From Pseudomonas sp. M47T1 (GTDB lineage: Bacteria; Pseudomonadota; Gammaproteobacteria; Pseudomonadales; Pseudomonadaceae): 41,257 nt of DNA. Where the stretch lies: NCBI RefSeq assembly GCF_000263855.1, contig NZ_AJWX01000040.1, forward strand, positions 1-41,257, given 5' to 3'. The notes beneath the pieces were generated by a model, which did no database searches, was not told the DNA's origin, and worked only from the letters and a program-made list of their open reading frames with translations. This document shows positions 24,518-33,572 of the stretch, in pieces. The position numbers were made by a program, and so were the translations under genes. Numbering within the stretch: the stretch's first letter is position 1; every line of letters begins with the position of its first letter.

Positions 24518-25960
24518 GTGTACTTGCTAGTGCTGATTGAGTCACTGAATGTCATCAAGCCTCAGCACTTCTTGCTCGATCCAAAATGTATCGGGACGGC
24601 CTACCATCAGCTGGTGTGCACAGAGAACTATCCGCTGAATATGGTACCACTAGGGTCTGATCGGGTAATCCCCGCAGTGAATTGGGTTTTCAGCTCCGTA
24701 CGCCTCGGTGACGGCCTAGCGGATGGCATTAGTGCGGTAGATATGCTCTCTCTGGTCAAGGAGTGCAGCACCGGCCTCGATTCGGCGATCATCAGCCTGG
24801 CGCTGGCAGAAACGATTGACCAACCGGTGGTGAGCGGTGTCGCATCGCTTCTTAGCACCGACAACCGTGAGATTGTACGCGCGGTCGCTGCAATCGTGTA
24901 CATCCGAAATGAGGATGCCGCTTCGCTAATCGGTATTGCCGACATCGAAGTCGTGCTTAAGTCGGAGCCTTTCAGGTCACTGGCTAACGCGACGCTGCTA
25001 TCTACTGAAATCCTGCCGCTGCTCCTCGGCGAAGCGGCCGATGTTGTGGCCCCGTTCGTGGCCAACCTCATAATGCATAGGAGGTTCAGCGCCCTCAGCT
25101 ATGCGTGGGTGCTGAAAAATTACAGTGCTGTAATAACCGCAATTGAGCCGCACGGTGTCACGCAGCAAGCGTTCCTGGATTGGTTCAATGGCTGGGACAG
25201 CCATGCCGCGAAGCAGGCCAGCAAACCTCAGACTATCGATAGCGTCTTGGTCGACGGTATCTTCACCACATCTGAACCCAAATTCTCGTCGTTCAAGCAG
25301 GCGGCGTTTAAATGCCTGGATTCCATCGAGCATAGCGAAGAAAGCCGGAAAAAACTTATCGTAGAGGCCTCGCCTCAGGTGATAAGCATTGCGCGCGCCA
25401 TGGCGCAAAAATCCATCCCGCTAAGCAATGCTGGGACAGTGGCTAATGCGATTGTGGCCACCCTGCATGCTTACGTGCACGAAGGGGAGGCCTACCTGCT
25501 GAGCGCGCAGACCATAGCGATGATTAATACACTGCTGCAGGTGCTCGACGAGCGTCTAGGTACGTCATTGGGGGGCGGCTGCGCACACTGTTCTATTGCG
25601 ATCCGAACAGCATCAGCAGGCTTGTTGAGGTGATCGACAACTACGGGAGTTTCCATCCTGGACATTCAGCCGTCCAACAGTGATGAGGCCACTCGATTGA
25701 TCAGGCTGTTGGATTACGTCGGACGATATCCCGACGCGACGCAGAATGTGGCAAGCTTCCTGGATAATCGAGCTGATCAGCTACCTAGGTATAGGTATTC
25801 GGATAGCCTGCGCCAAGGGATGGCTTCGGTCGTGGTCAAGCTCGAGAAGCTCACGCCCTCAATCTTTAAAAGATTCTCACGAAAATCTTGGTTCTCCTCG
25901 CTGTTCAAGACAGCGAGGTCAGATCAGATGGCCGACAAGATTGAAAGTGAGGCCGAGTAG
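24518..25960 (+). pseudogene. Helix-rich protein of unknown family, broken by frameshifts
   Basis: The first 371 codons (24518-25633) encode an alpha-helical, repeat-like protein (AVDMLSLVKECSTGLDSAII, later LLSTDNREIVRAVAAIVYI). At the six-G run 25570-25575 the better reading moves to a second frame (RLRTLFYCDPNSISRLVEVI, then DNYGSFH). Near 25650 it returns to the first frame (LDIQPSNSDEATRLIRLLDY...) and ends at 25960. Two compensating indels thus break one gene. The start at 24518 has no ribosome site and no signature domain, so the N-terminus may be missing too. The style resembles the helical C-terminal half of large STAND/KAP-type ATPases, but no P-loop is present and I do not assign a family. 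Confidence 0.55.
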
Positions 25961-26064
25961 AACGGCGGTTTAGTTCGCCGGCACATGCATTGCGTCTTAG
26001 TCCGTTTCCAACTCATGCCTTGGATGAGCCCGCAGATTTTTGTGCTATGAATGGTAGTCTGGAA

Positions 26065-26930
26065 GGCTTAGGGAAATTCTGAAAAAGACCTCCTGATTTG
26101 GCAGAATCCCCGGACACCAATCGCCGAGCTTTTCGATGATGAAGCAAATGACCTTCGCCGATGCCGAGTACGCCGGTAAGCGCGAGCAGACCCGTAAGGA
26201 ACTGTTCCTGATCGAGATGGATCGGGTCGTGCCCTGGAAGGGTTTGATCGCTCTTATCGAACCCCATTACCCGAAAGGCGAAGGCGGTCGTCCGGCATAT
26301 CCGTTGATGTCGATGCTGCGGGTTCACTTGATGCAAAACTGGTTTGGCTACAGCGACCCGGCGATGGAAGAGGCTTTGTACGAGACCACGATTCTTCGCC
26401 ATTTTTCGGGTTTGAGTCTGCAGCGCATTCCCGACGAAACCACCATCCTAAACTTCCGCCGCCTGCTGGAAAAAAATGAACTGGCCCGCGGAATTCTGAC
26501 CGTGATCAATGGCTATTTGGGCGACCGTGGCCTTTCGCTGCGCCAAGGCACCATCGTGGATGCCACGCTGATCAGCGCGCCCAGTTCGACCAAAAACAAG
26601 GACGGCAAGCGCGACCCGGAAATGCATCAAACCAAGAAGGGCAACCCATACTACTTCGGCGCGAAAGCGCATATCGGTACCGATGATGCGTCAGGTCTGG
26701 TGCACAGCGTGGTGGTCACTGCGGCCAATGTCGCGGATGTCACCCAGGTCGACAAACTGCTACACGGCGAGGAAAACGTGGTCTGCGCCGACGCTGGCTA
26801 CACCGGAGTCGACAAGCGAGAAGAACATAAAGGTCGCCCAGTTCTCTGGCAGGTCGCGGCGCGACGAAGCACCTCCAAGAAATACGGCAAGCGCAGCCTT
26901 CTTTACAAAGTCATCCGCAAGATCGAGAAG
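26065..26930 (+). mobile_element. IS5-family insertion sequence, 3'-truncated
   Basis: The left end probably begins near GGGAAATTCTGAAAAAGACC (about 26070), which looks like an IS5-type terminal sequence, about 65 bp before the transposase ATG. The right end is absent: the sequence passes directly into arsC at about 26930. No target duplication can be defined. Confidence 0.65.
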
Positions 26931-26932
26931 AT
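26136..26932 (+). pseudogene. IS5-family transposase, C-terminally truncated
   Basis: About 265 residues of a normal 320-330. It starts MMKQMTFADAEYAGKREQTR and continues with the DUF772 block PLMSMLRVHLMQNWFGYSDP and IPDETTILNFRRLLE. The DDE domain includes IVDATLISAPSSTKN (first Asp) and CADAGYTGVDKREE (second Asp). The expected third acidic block (VEHPFRVIKRQFGY type) is gone after KVIRKIEK. It is therefore inactive. Confidence 0.85.
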
Positions 26933-27181
26933 CTCTACAGCAAGGGCTCAGAAGTGTTTTCGGATTCCCCACCGGATGTGGTGATCACCGTGTGCGACAA
27001 AGCCGGGGGCGAACCATGCCCGGTGTTTTTCGGGCCAGCCATCAAAAGCCACTGGGGCCTTGCCGATCCTTCCGATGTTGAAGGAACGGACAGCGAAATC
27101 CAGGCCGCATTTGACGCAACCGTCGTTCAGATTAAAAAGCGTTTCGAGGCATTCTTCAGCCTGGATCATTCGGCGCTTTAA
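26930..27181 (+). pseudogene. arsC: Arsenate reductase ArsC (thioredoxin-type), C-terminal fragment
   Basis: From 26930 the frame reads LYSKGSEVFSDSPPDVVITV, then CDKAGGEPCPVFFGPAIKSH and WGLADPSDVEG. This is the second half of the low-molecular-weight-phosphatase-like ArsC that reduces arsenate to arsenite. The N-terminal CX5R active-site loop is missing, replaced by the IS5 remnant. The remaining Cys and the GPAIKSHWGLADP block are conserved. The gene is dead by IS-linked deletion. Confidence 0.85.
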
Positions 27182-27225
27182 CCGCCGGAACTGAAGCGCG
27201 AGCTAGATCGAATAGGTGCACTTTA

Positions 27226-27696
27226 ATGGACGAATTTCTGTCGCAAAGCAGTCTGGAGCTCCCTAATCTGGATCAGGCGCTGATTGACGTTGCTACACTG
27301 GATCGCCTGCAAGGTAACGAGCAACCGACTCACAAGCCGCGCATCTTGTTGCTGTATGGCTCAACTCGTGAGCGCTCTTTCAGCCGGCTACTGACCCAAG
27401 AGGCCGCGCGCATCCTGACCTTGATCGGAGCCGAGACCGTTGTCTTTGATCCCTCAGGCCTGCCTCTTCCTGATGACGCTCCGGAAAACCATCCAAAGGT
27501 TAAAGAGTTGCGGGATCTGGTTCCGTGGTCAGAGGGACAGGTGTGGTGTTCGCCAGAGCGTCACGGTGCAATGTCTGCTGTGTTCAAAGCCCAGATCGAC
27601 TGGATTCCGCTCGCGATGGGTGCCGTCCGGCCCAGCCAGGGCAAGACGCTGGCGGTCAGCAGCTCCCTCAATGGTCTTCTTCAAGCACAGGTTTAA
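27226..27696 (+). pseudogene. arsH: ArsH organoarsenical oxidase, C-terminally truncated
   Basis: 156 residues where ArsH has about 230-240. The start MDEFLSQSSLELPNLDQALI, the flavin loop LLYGSTRERSFSR, VVFDPSGLPLPDDAP and SPERHGAMSAVFKAQIDWIP are all standard for this FMN-dependent NADPH oxidoreductase, which oxidises trivalent organoarsenicals. After QGKTLAV the family block with GGSQSFNAVN is absent, and the frame stops after 14 more residues. The last quarter, including part of the tetramer interface, is lost, so function is doubtful. It follows arsC as in normal ars operons. Confidence 0.82.
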
Positions 27697-27914
27697 AGCG
27701 GCGGACGTTGGAGTGTCACCCATGCTTTCACGCTGGGACGCTGCCATTGGCGTTGGGCATATTCCACGAGAGCCGGGGGCACTGCATCGCCATTCAGTAT
27801 CAGCCGATTGAGCATGAGCGCGAGATCCACATCGGCTATGGACCATTCGCCGAACAAATATTCCGCATCGTCCTTCAGGAGTGCTTGCGCCGCGTTGAAC
27901 AACTTGTCGGCTGT
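27693..27914 (-). pseudogene. YfcF-like glutathione S-transferase, C-terminal fragment
   Basis: On the minus strand TADKLFNAAQALLKDDAEYL, then FGEWSIADVDLALMLNRLIL and QRQWQRPSVKAWV, match the C-terminal helical domain of YfcF GSTs. The thioredoxin-like N-terminal domain with the glutathione site is missing; upstream sequence in this frame is unlike the family. Its stop overlaps the arsH stop at TTTAAA (27692-27697), marking the junction of two truncated genes. Confidence 0.75.
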
Positions 27915-28056
27915 CCGGTCAAATGGCCCAGAATTACGGCAACCTGCCCAACACCTGAAAGCATCCGAATCAACCGGACTTTCAAGGTGAGTTTTACCTT
28001 CTGCCGGGGGCGGCGAAGCGATTTTTGCCGGAGTGCCATGCTCCAGACCTGGGACC

Positions 28057-28542
28057 TCAGCCCCGATCCCCCTGAGCGTTGAAATACTGCACAACCATCA
28101 CCCCCAGGAAAATAATCGCCAGGCCCACACATTTTCCCCACCCTGTCGGCCTTGCTACAAGCCCCATCAGGCCGAAGTGGTCAATTGCTACCGCGGATAT
28201 CAGTTGGCCTCCGATCACGCAGGTAATGAAGACTGTTGTTCCCATCCTGGGGGCCAGGATCAGCGCCGCAGTTACGTAGAGCACGCCGGCAATCCCACCC
28301 GCCCACGCCCAGGTTGGCAGATTGGTCGCTGGTTGCCATTGAGGCGAACCTGCGCGCATGGCCATCAGCACCGGTGTCACCGCAATCAAGCTGATGACGA
28401 GCGACATGGCAGCGGCCCACAGCGGATGGCCCAGGCCTCGGCCCAGCATGGCGTTGGCGCCGGCCTGAAACGGCACGACTGCACCCGCTGCAATGGCAGC
28501 GGCCGCTAGTAGGATCTCGGACAGCGAAATCGGCAGGTTCAT
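28057..28542 (-). CDS. DMT-family transporter (YdcZ/DUF606 type)
   Basis: 161 residues. Five hydrophobic helices, with AGAVVPFQAGANAMLGRGLG near the start and TTVFITCVIGGQLISAVAID in the fourth helix, are typical of the small DUF606 transporters of the drug/metabolite superfamily, which work as dimers. The substrate is unknown. AGGAG at good distance precedes the ATG at 28542; the longer frame to 28623 overlaps the operator. It is divergent from a LysR gene 94 bp away, its likely regulator. Confidence 0.85.
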   Translation of the reverse strand: MNLPISLSEILLAAAAIAAGAVVPFQAGANAMLGRGLGHPLWAAAMSLVISLIAVTPVLMAMRAGSPQWQPATNLPTWAWAGGIAGVLYVTAALILAPRMGTTVFITCVIGGQLISAVAIDHFGLMGLVARPTGWGKCVGLAIIFLGVMVVQYFNAQGDRG

Positions 28543-28579
28543 GCGTTTTGATCTCCTGGTAATTGCATTCAGCAGGAGT

Positions 28580-28618
28580 TTCAAATATGAAGTGTGAGAA
28601 TGGAAATTCGTATTTGAA
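28580..28618. promoter_or_regulatory. Inverted repeat between DMT and LysR genes (putative LysR operator)
   Basis: TTCAAATATGAA (28580-28591) and TTCGTATTTGAA (28607-28618) form arms with 11 of 12 positions complementary, separated by 15 bp. A two-site inverted repeat centred between divergent genes is what LysR proteins bind. AT content is high here. Confidence 0.55.
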
Positions 28619-28636
28619 CGCAATGGTATTCAGACC

Positions 28637-29548
28637 ATGAATAACTTCAGCGGCATGGACTTAAACCTTCTGCTCACGCTTCAAGCATTGCTGGCGGAAC
28701 GGCACATCACTCGCGCGGCGCAGCGCTTACACAAAAGTCAGCCAGCCATCAGCCATGCGCTCCGGCATCTGCGCCATCTATTTGGCGACCCATTGCTGGT
28801 GAGGCGAGGTAGGCACCTGGATTTGACCCCGCGTGCGGCGGCGCTCATCGCCCCCCTGAATGAGGTGCTGAGCCGAATTGGCCAGCTGTTCGATGCGCCG
28901 CAATTTGACCCGGCCAGATCACAGCGAACATTTCGGCTGATGATGTCCGATTACGGTTCCAGAGTGCTGCTGCCTGGCCTGGTCGAGAGGTGCCGAGCAC
29001 AAGCACCCGAGGTTGAGTTGCTGGTGCAGCACGGGAGTCGGGATGCCATGCTTGCCGCAGTCCAGGATGGGGACGCGGATTTGGCGCTAGGTGTTTTTCC
29101 TGGGCGCCTCGCCGAGGTGGTGCAGCGGTATCCATTGTTTGTCGAGCGCTTTGCCTGTTTGGCCGACGCTTCTACGTGCGTTGGCCACGAGGGGCTCACC
29201 CTGTCGCAATGGTTGGTCAGGCCCCATATTGTCGTCGGTGGGCGGGCGGTACAGGACAGCGAGGTTGACCAGGCATTGGCCCGCCTGGGGCTGCAACGCA
29301 ATGTGAAGGTAACGCTCCCGCATTGGAATGTTGCCAGTGAGCTCGTCGTTGCAACCGATCTGATCTTGACGGTGGCGATGCGTAGCCTGATCCCGGCGCG
29401 TGGGGATACTCGACTGTGCGTTTTTGAGCCTCCCTTCGACATCCCGTCTTTTGACTTTTCCATGGTTGCACATCGTGGGAGGGATAATGATCCTGGGCAT
29501 GCCTGGATGCGAAAATTGGTGATGGAAGTGGCGGATGCGCCAGGTTGA
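28637..29548 (+). CDS. LysR-family transcriptional regulator
   Basis: 303 residues. N-terminal HTH (LLLTLQALLAERHITRAAQR, LHKSQPAISHALRHL), then the LysR substrate-binding domain (about 95-295) with DYGSRVLLPGL and DLALGVFPGRL. Full length. The second Met at residue 7 (MDLNLLLTLQ) is the start used by many relatives and may be the true one. It lies 94 bp from the divergent DMT gene, which it probably regulates through the palindrome at 28580-28618. Confidence 0.88.
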   Translation: MNNFSGMDLNLLLTLQALLAERHITRAAQRLHKSQPAISHALRHLRHLFGDPLLVRRGRHLDLTPRAAALIAPLNEVLSRIGQLFDAPQFDPARSQRTFRLMMSDYGSRVLLPGLVERCRAQAPEVELLVQHGSRDAMLAAVQDGDADLALGVFPGRLAEVVQRYPLFVERFACLADASTCVGHEGLTLSQWLVRPHIVVGGRAVQDSEVDQALARLGLQRNVKVTLPHWNVASELVVATDLILTVAMRSLIPARGDTRLCVFEPPFDIPSFDFSMVAHRGRDNDPGHAWMRKLVMEVADAPG

Positions 29549-29578
29549 GGCCACAGCCGACAGCTGTCAGCCATACGC

Positions 29579-30475
29579 TCAGTCGCCTGCCACCACCCGC
29601 GCTTGCCCATGGATTCTGCTCGCATCCTGCGAGGGAGGAAGCCCAAACACCTTCGCATAGTCCCGGCTGAACTGCGTTGCGCTTTCGTAGCCGACCTCGA
29701 AAGCAGCCGCCATGACACTTTTCGCATTGGCCACCATCAGGGTTCTGGCCTGGAGCAGGCGCACGCGTTTCTGATACTGCAACGGGCTCAGGTTGGTGAC
29801 GGCCTTGAAGTGGCGATGAAACGCCGAGACGCTCATCGACGCTCGCTTGGCCAGGCGCTCGACGCCGATGGGCTGGGCGAAGTCGCGTCGAATCCACTGC
29901 ACCGCGAGGTTCATACGGGCCATGGCGCTGTCGGGCGCCGCGATCTCTCGCAGCATCCAGCCAAGGGGGCCTTGAAGCACGCGGAAAATGATTTCCCGCT
30001 CGTACACCGGCGCAAGTGCTGCGATGGCATCGGCGTCACCCATGAGCCTCAACATCCGCACCCAGGCGTCCATGAGATCAGCGGTCATCGATGCGACTGA
30101 AAAACCAGGGTGGGCGTCTACGCGATCGGCAGGTTTGGGCAGGTCGGCGAACAGCGTGGACAACACTGCTGGGTCGAGCGTCAGGCTCACAGCCAGGTAC
30201 GGCTCCCCGGTTTCGGCGGGGTGCACCGAGCCCACGGCAGGCAGGCCGATGGACATGACGAAGTAGGTCGCGGGGTCATACCGCAACGTGCGGTCGCCCA
30301 CGGTCATGCTTTTGCTGCCTTGCAGAATCACGTTAATCATCGGGTCGTAAACCGCCGCAAGCATATGCTCGGGGATCTTGCCCTTGACCATGGCCACGCG
30401 AGGAATGCCGGTTTCGGTACGTCGATTTTCCGCCTTGGCCGCGAGTGATCTGAGTTCGTTCAGTTGACTGTCCAT
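29579..30475 (-). CDS. AraC-family regulator (AraC_N / HTH_18)
   Basis: About 298 residues from MDSQLNELRSLAAKAENRRT. N-terminal AraC_N domain with VYDPMINVILQGSKSMTVGD and YDPATYFVMSIGLPAVGSVH. C-terminal double HTH includes LAKRASMSVSAFHRHFKAVT and AAFEVGYESATQFSRDYAKV, ending FGLPPSQD. The open frame reaches 30757 but would run over the SDR start; MPAMDS (30484) or MDS (30475) is expected. No strong ribosome site. Divergent from the SDR-VOC cluster, which it probably controls. Confidence 0.85.
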   Translation of the reverse strand: MDSQLNELRSLAAKAENRRTETGIPRVAMVKGKIPEHMLAAVYDPMINVILQGSKSMTVGDRTLRYDPATYFVMSIGLPAVGSVHPAETGEPYLAVSLTLDPAVLSTLFADLPKPADRVDAHPGFSVASMTADLMDAWVRMLRLMGDADAIAALAPVYEREIIFRVLQGPLGWMLREIAAPDSAMARMNLAVQWIRRDFAQPIGVERLAKRASMSVSAFHRHFKAVTNLSPLQYQKRVRLLQARTLMVANAKSVMAAAFEVGYESATQFSRDYAKVFGLPPSQDASRIHGQARVVAGD

Positions 30476-30613
30476 GGCGGGCATGCTGACCGCAGATGCG
30501 GGTGCGCTGCAAGTAAAAAGCAGAAACAGGCAGGTTTCGAGCAGGAACGGGTGCGCTCCGGGGTGGGGAGCGCAGTACGCTGGGCCCACATTCGAACACC
30601 AGAGGCACAGCAC

Positions 30614-31357
30614 ATGAGCGTTATCGTCATTACGGGAGGAAGTCGCGGCATCGGGGCCAGCGCCGCCGAGCATATTGCTCACCAGGGCATGGGCGTCATC
30701 CTGACCTACAACCGTCATCCAGAAGCAGCCGCTTCGGTCGTCGAGCGCATCGAGCACACGGGAGGCAACGCGGTTGCGCTCAAGCTTGATGTGTCTGACG
30801 TTGCCACCTTCCCCGGCTTTCGCGACTCAGTGGCGCTGGCCTTGCGCGAGACCTGGGGCCTCACCACCCTCAGCGGCTTGGTCAACAATGCCGGATATGG
30901 CCTGTTCAACCCCTTGGCCAGCGTCAGCGAAGCGCAGTTCGACGGCCTGTTCAATGTTCATCTCAAAGCGCCGTTCTTCCTCACGCAAACATTGCTGCCG
31001 CTGCTGGCGGACGGCGCGAGCATCGTCAACCTGACCAGCGCGACCACCCGCGTCGCTACGGCGGGCGTGGCGCCTTACGCCGCGTTCAAGGGCGGGCTCG
31101 AAGTGCTCACGCGTTACATGGCCAAAGAGTTTGGCGAACGACGGATTCGGGCCAACGCCGTGTCACCCGGCGCGATCCGTACCGAGCTTGGCGGCGGTTT
31201 GAACGATGAATTCGAGGCCTTGCTGGCCGGGCAGACTGCGCTGGGCAGGGTAGGTGAACCGCAGGACGTCGCCCGTGTGATTGCCATGTTGCTGTCGCAG
31301 GAGGGCGGCTGGATCAATGCCCAGACCATCGAAGTCGCTGGCGGCTACATCATTTGA
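30614..31357 (+). CDS. Short-chain dehydrogenase/reductase
   Basis: 247 residues from MSVIVITGGSRGIG. Cofactor loop TGGSRGIG (7-14), NNAG block (VNNAGYGLF), serine motif VNLTSAT, and the catalytic pair in PYAAFKGG. This is a complete classical SDR, probably NADP(H)-using and cytoplasmic. The substrate is unknown. The longer open frame begins inside the divergent AraC gene and is not used. It is the first gene of a cluster with VOC and saccharopine dehydrogenase-like genes. Confidence 0.88.
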   Translation: MSVIVITGGSRGIGASAAEHIAHQGMGVILTYNRHPEAAASVVERIEHTGGNAVALKLDVSDVATFPGFRDSVALALRETWGLTTLSGLVNNAGYGLFNPLASVSEAQFDGLFNVHLKAPFFLTQTLLPLLADGASIVNLTSATTRVATAGVAPYAAFKGGLEVLTRYMAKEFGERRIRANAVSPGAIRTELGGGLNDEFEALLAGQTALGRVGEPQDVARVIAMLLSQEGGWINAQTIEVAGGYII

Positions 31358-31367
31358 GGAGTACCCC

Positions 31368-31769
31368 ATGCTTGATCATGTCTTCCTGTCGGTAAGCGAC
31401 ATCATCCGCTCCATCCGTTTCTACGAAGCGGCGTTGACCCCGTTGGGCATCACCGCGCGCCTGGACTACGACGGCAAGGACGGCCCGCCTGGCCATCCCG
31501 ACCTCAAAGGCTTCGGCGCCCATGGCCGGATGTTTTTCTGGCTGCGTGATGGGCTCACTGCGGGGCACGCCGTCCATGTGGGTTTCGTCGCCAACAGCAA
31601 GGCTGAAGTGGACGCCGCCTACGCTGCGGCAATGGATAAAGGCGCCGTCGACAACGGCGCGCCAGGTGCGCGTCTGCACTACGACCCGGATTACTACGCC
31701 GCCAATGTGCTGGACCCGGACGGGTACAGCCTCGAATTTGTTTATAAGAAATGGCAGCACGTCCAATGA
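31368..31769 (+). CDS. VOC-family (glyoxalase/bleomycin resistance-like) protein
   Basis: 133 residues. MLDHVFLSVSDIIRSIRFYE (first beta-alpha-beta with metal-site His4), then AGHAVHVGFVANSKAEVDAA and DPDGYSLEFVY (C-terminal Glu ligand). This is the vicinal oxygen chelate fold. The enzyme reaction cannot be told. GAGGAG precedes ATG 31368, 10 bp after the SDR stop. Its stop overlaps the next ATG by ATGA, so the three genes are coupled. Confidence 0.85.
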   Translation: MLDHVFLSVSDIIRSIRFYEAALTPLGITARLDYDGKDGPPGHPDLKGFGAHGRMFFWLRDGLTAGHAVHVGFVANSKAEVDAAYAAAMDKGAVDNGAPGARLHYDPDYYAANVLDPDGYSLEFVYKKWQHVQ

Positions 31770-32743
31770 GCACACTGCTGATCTACGGCGCCACTGGCTA
31801 CACCGGTCGCATGGCCGCTGAACGGGCGAAAGCGCTGGGCCTGCAGTTCTAAATCGCTGGGCGCAATCACGTGCGTCTGGCGGCACTCGCTGCCCAACTG
31901 GATGTGCCGTTTCGGGTATTCGATGCCGACGCGAACGCGGCGAGCTCGTTGTCCGGCATCTATGTCCTGCTCAATTTCGCCGGGCCCTTTGCGCACACCG
32001 CAGAGCCGTTGATGCGCGCCTGTATCAAGGCTGGGGTCGACTACCTGGACATCACGGCCGAGATCAACGTCTATCGGCTGGCCGAGCGGCTCGGCGCAGA
32101 AGCCGCTTCGCATCAGGCCATGCTGTTGCCCGGTGTGGGTTGGAACGTTGTACCGACCGATTCACTGGCGGTGCATGTGGCCAGGCGTGTCGAACAGCCT
32201 TTTGCGCTGAGCATCGCGCTTCAGGTTCCAGGTTCGATGTCCCGTGGCTCGGCCATGAGCGTCAGTGAAATCATCGGGGCAGGGGTGCTTGCGAGGGTGG
32301 ATGGCGAACTGGTCTCTACGCCTGATGCAACGCCGCGTCATTTCGATTTCGGTGACGGCCCGGTGCTGTGCGTGCCGCTGTCGTTTGGTGATTTGGTAAC
32401 AGGCTGGCACTCAACCGGCATCCCCAACAACGCGATGTTCGTGCACCTCTCGGTGGATGCGTTTCCAGAAGGCGATCTGGCGCAACTGCCCGATGGTCCG
32501 ACGCCTGAGGAAAGGGAGGCGCATCGGGCCCGTGCAGTGGTTGAGGTCATTGGCGTTGACGGAGCAATCGCCCGGTCGGTGATCGAGACCGTGAACGGCT
32601 ACTCCTACACGCCTCTGGCGGCAGTGGAGGCAGCGCGTCGGGTGGTGAAGGGCGAGCGCGTGTTGGGCTTCGCTACACCGGCCAGGGGCTTCGGTGGCGG
32701 GTTTGCCGAGAGTATCGAAGGGACGTTGATCACGGATTTCTGA
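31766..32743 (+). pseudogene. Saccharopine dehydrogenase-like (trans-acting enoyl reductase family) gene with internal stop
   Basis: The frame begins MSTLLIYGATGYTGRMAAER with a Rossmann loop, then hits TAA at 31850-31852 (after GLQF). It continues in the same frame with IAGRNHVRLAALAAQLDVPF and stays open to 32743 (GFATPARGFGGGFAES near the end), about 326 codons in all. The family normally has a hydrophobic residue followed by IAGRN here, so one nonsense substitution is the only visible lesion. A GTG at 31871 could restart translation but would lose the NAD(P) loop. Confidence 0.75.
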
Positions 32744-32849
32744 CCCATCGGGGCTGGCTTGCGCTGCCTCGATCCCTCGTGAGTCGAATGACAGCGCTGC
32801 AGGAATCAGCATTCACCACTTGTCAGCAATTACCTATGTGGAGTTACTC

Positions 32850-33304
32850 ATGCCATCTACCTACCAGAAACACACCGCCGACCAGCTTGCGGCCATTGAC
32901 GCTCTCTACCGCTTTGCCCCTGGCATTGACCTGCGTGACGCAGCACTGCTGTCTAGCGCTTTCATGGAAAATGCTGTTTCCGATTTCGGCCCTGCCGCAG
33001 CAAAGGCAGGTTTTGAATTCCCTGTACTGGAAGGCCGAGAGGTCATTGTTGAAACCTTGTTCGGTGCGTCGATACCACCCACTCTGTCAGCAATCCCCGT
33101 GTGGCGTTCGAGGGTGACACGGCACATCTGGATGCGCTGGTGGAGGCGCAGCATGTGCTGAAGAATGCCCCCTCTCGCCACTACCTCATGAAGAACCGCT
33201 ATGCCGTTGAGTTGGTCAGGCTCGGCACGGAATGGGGCATCCAGCGGGTGACGGTCGATAATGTCTGGCGGACAGGCGACCCCGGTGTACTCATGGGCGC
33301 TTGA
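32850..33304 (+). pseudogene. SnoaL/NTF2-like protein, frameshifted
   Basis: The first frame reads MPSTYQKHTADQLAAIDALY, then RFAPGIDLRDAALLSSAFME and VLEGREVIVETLFG. At about 33062-33068 the homology moves to another frame, VDTTHSVSNPRVAFEGDTAH, then ALVEAQHVLKNA, ending VTVDNVWRTGDPGVLMGA at 33304. One nucleotide is missing (or two extra) at the junction. The intact family is a nuclear-transport-factor-2-like fold used by many small isomerases and dehydratases. GTGGAG precedes the ATG. Confidence 0.75.
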
Positions 33305-33572
33305 CCACGAAGCGGAATCTGAAATTCCGGACGTGACCTTGACGTCGTGGTCGGTTTCAAGAGGCCGCTTTCGCCCCAGGCGGGCGGCCAGCCCCAGCAC
33401 TGCAGCCGCTGCCGCAGGCTGCGCTGGCCCTCAAGCACACTGGAAATCTCTAGCGTACCGAGAGGCCAGCTCAGAGATTTAGCCAATGTGTTGCGTCCAC
33501 CGGTTGAATCCACAGCCAAAAGCGGCCAATCGGCATCTCGTGGCGAGTACGCGCAAGCGGGGCGCTATAACG
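33305..33572. other. Gene-free stretch with repeat-like sequence
   Basis: 268 bp between the SnoaL remnant and the GNAT gene. A REP-like piece (GCAGCCGCTGCCGCAGGCTG, about 33403) is present. CAGCCAAAAGCGGCCAATCG near 33511 resembles, in inverted orientation, sequence near 34166 on the other side of the GNAT gene. No gene seen. Confidence 0.4.

Noticed and set aside
25560..25660. Programmed ribosomal frameshift at the six-G run
   Set aside because: A second compensating shift would be needed 75 bp later. No slippery heptamer or following structure seen. Decay or sequencing error is simpler.
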